Shown here piece after piece: positions 6,151 through 6,440 of a stretch of 6,440 nucleotides of DNA (positions are counted from its first letter, which is position 1; every line of letters starts with the position of its first letter). The notes under the pieces were generated by a model. The model searched no databases, was not told where the DNA came from, and worked only from the letters and a program-made list of their open reading frames with translations. The stretch lies in the NCBI GenBank assembly GCA_041661665.1, contig JBAZTW010000063.1, forward strand, positions 1 through 6,440, in the 5' to 3' direction. The position numbers were made by a program, and so were the translations under genes. This DNA is from GWC2-45-44 sp041661665 (GTDB taxonomy: Bacteria > Planctomycetota > Phycisphaerae > Sedimentisphaerales > UBA12454).

Positions 6151-6440
6151 ATGGCAAAAAAGAGTGTATATCTTGGTTTTGATATTGGCGCCAGTAGCGG
6201 CAGAGCGGTGCTGGGGGTTCTTGAGGGCGAAAAGCTTACCTTAAAAGAAATCAAACGGTTTTCCAATGGGCCGGTTCAACTTGATGACACATTATATTGG
6301 GATTTTCTTTCGCTGTGGCAGGCGGTGATTAAATCAATGGAAATATGCAGTAAGGCGGGTTATATGCGGCTTGACGGCATAGGCGTTGATACATGGGGAG
6401 TGGATTTTGGGCTTATCGGGGCAAATGGACAGCTTTTGAG
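6151..6440 (+). CDS. rhaB: Rhamnulokinase, FGGY sugar kinase family (5' part)
   Basis: The ATG directly follows the regulator's TAA, and the frame is open to the right edge, giving 96 full codons of a protein normally near 480-490 residues. The visible part is the first FGGY/actin-fold ATPase lobe: FDIGASSGRAVLG (10-22), the phosphate-binding start of the domain, then EIKRFSNGPV, LYWDF, and GIGVDTWGVDFGLI. The DIGASSGR, RFxNxPV and DTWGVDFGL segments are hallmarks of RhaB rather than of xylulo-, glycero- or AI-2 kinases. RhaB phosphorylates L-rhamnulose at C1 with ATP; some relatives accept other L-ketoses. No clear ribosome site precedes it, so translation probably depends on termination of the regulator. 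Its presence gives the locus its best substrate clue: a 6-deoxy sugar such as L-rhamnose. Confidence 0.88.
   Translation, partial: MAKKSVYLGFDIGASSGRAVLGVLEGEKLTLKEIKRFSNGPVQLDDTLYWDFLSLWQAVIKSMEICSKAGYMRLDGIGVDTWGVDFGLIGANGQLL

Noticed and set aside
6151..6440. AI-2 kinase LsrK as identity of the right-edge kinase, to match LsrF
   Set aside because: The visible DIGASSGR, RFSNGPV and DTWGVDFGL segments are rhamnulokinase hallmarks and do not match the LsrK N-terminus as I know it.

Overview
This is a bacterial window of moderate GC. It holds a sugar-phosphate catabolic locus on the right, the end of an unrelated HerA/FtsK-type ATPase gene on the left, and about 720 bases of gene-poor, probably decayed DNA between them. 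The host cannot be fixed from this sequence. The N-terminus of a tiny remnant at 1719 resembles, from memory, tyrosine recombinases common in Planctomycetota, and the gene mix fits a heterotrophic planctomycete or relative. This is inference only.

Layout. Positions 1-1314 (+) are the 3' part of a P-loop ATPase gene cut by the left edge just after its Walker A motif. Positions 1315-2038 hold no convincing intact gene; they contain a possible promoter and a broken recombinase-like start. Positions 2039-5134 (-) are a compact four-gene operon, in transcription order: HAD phosphatase, LsrF-type class I aldolase/thiolase, ribulose-phosphate-3-epimerase-like protein, and an SDR dehydrogenase of the kind fused to rhamnulose-1-phosphate aldolase in other bacteria. 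Positions 5135-5307 are a divergent control region. Positions 5308-6440 (+) carry an RpiR-family sugar-phosphate-sensing regulator followed with no gap by a rhamnulokinase (RhaB) gene cut by the right edge.

How it may work together. RpiR proteins sense phosphorylated sugars through a SIS domain. The divergent region has a recognisable promoter on each strand, each overlapped by its own inverted repeat. A kinase (sugar to ketose-1-phosphate), an epimerase-like protein, a Schiff-base aldolase/thiolase, a dehydrogenase and a phosphatase together suggest breakdown of a deoxy-sugar such as L-rhamnose or a related ketose. No ordinary class II rhamnulose-1-phosphate aldolase is visible, and the LsrF-type enzyme lies outside any visible AI-2 (lsr) operon. 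The most interesting hypothesis is therefore a non-standard cleavage route in which the LsrF homologue, with the epimerase-like protein, processes the phosphorylated sugar. The isomerase, transporter and any classical aldolase may lie beyond the right edge.
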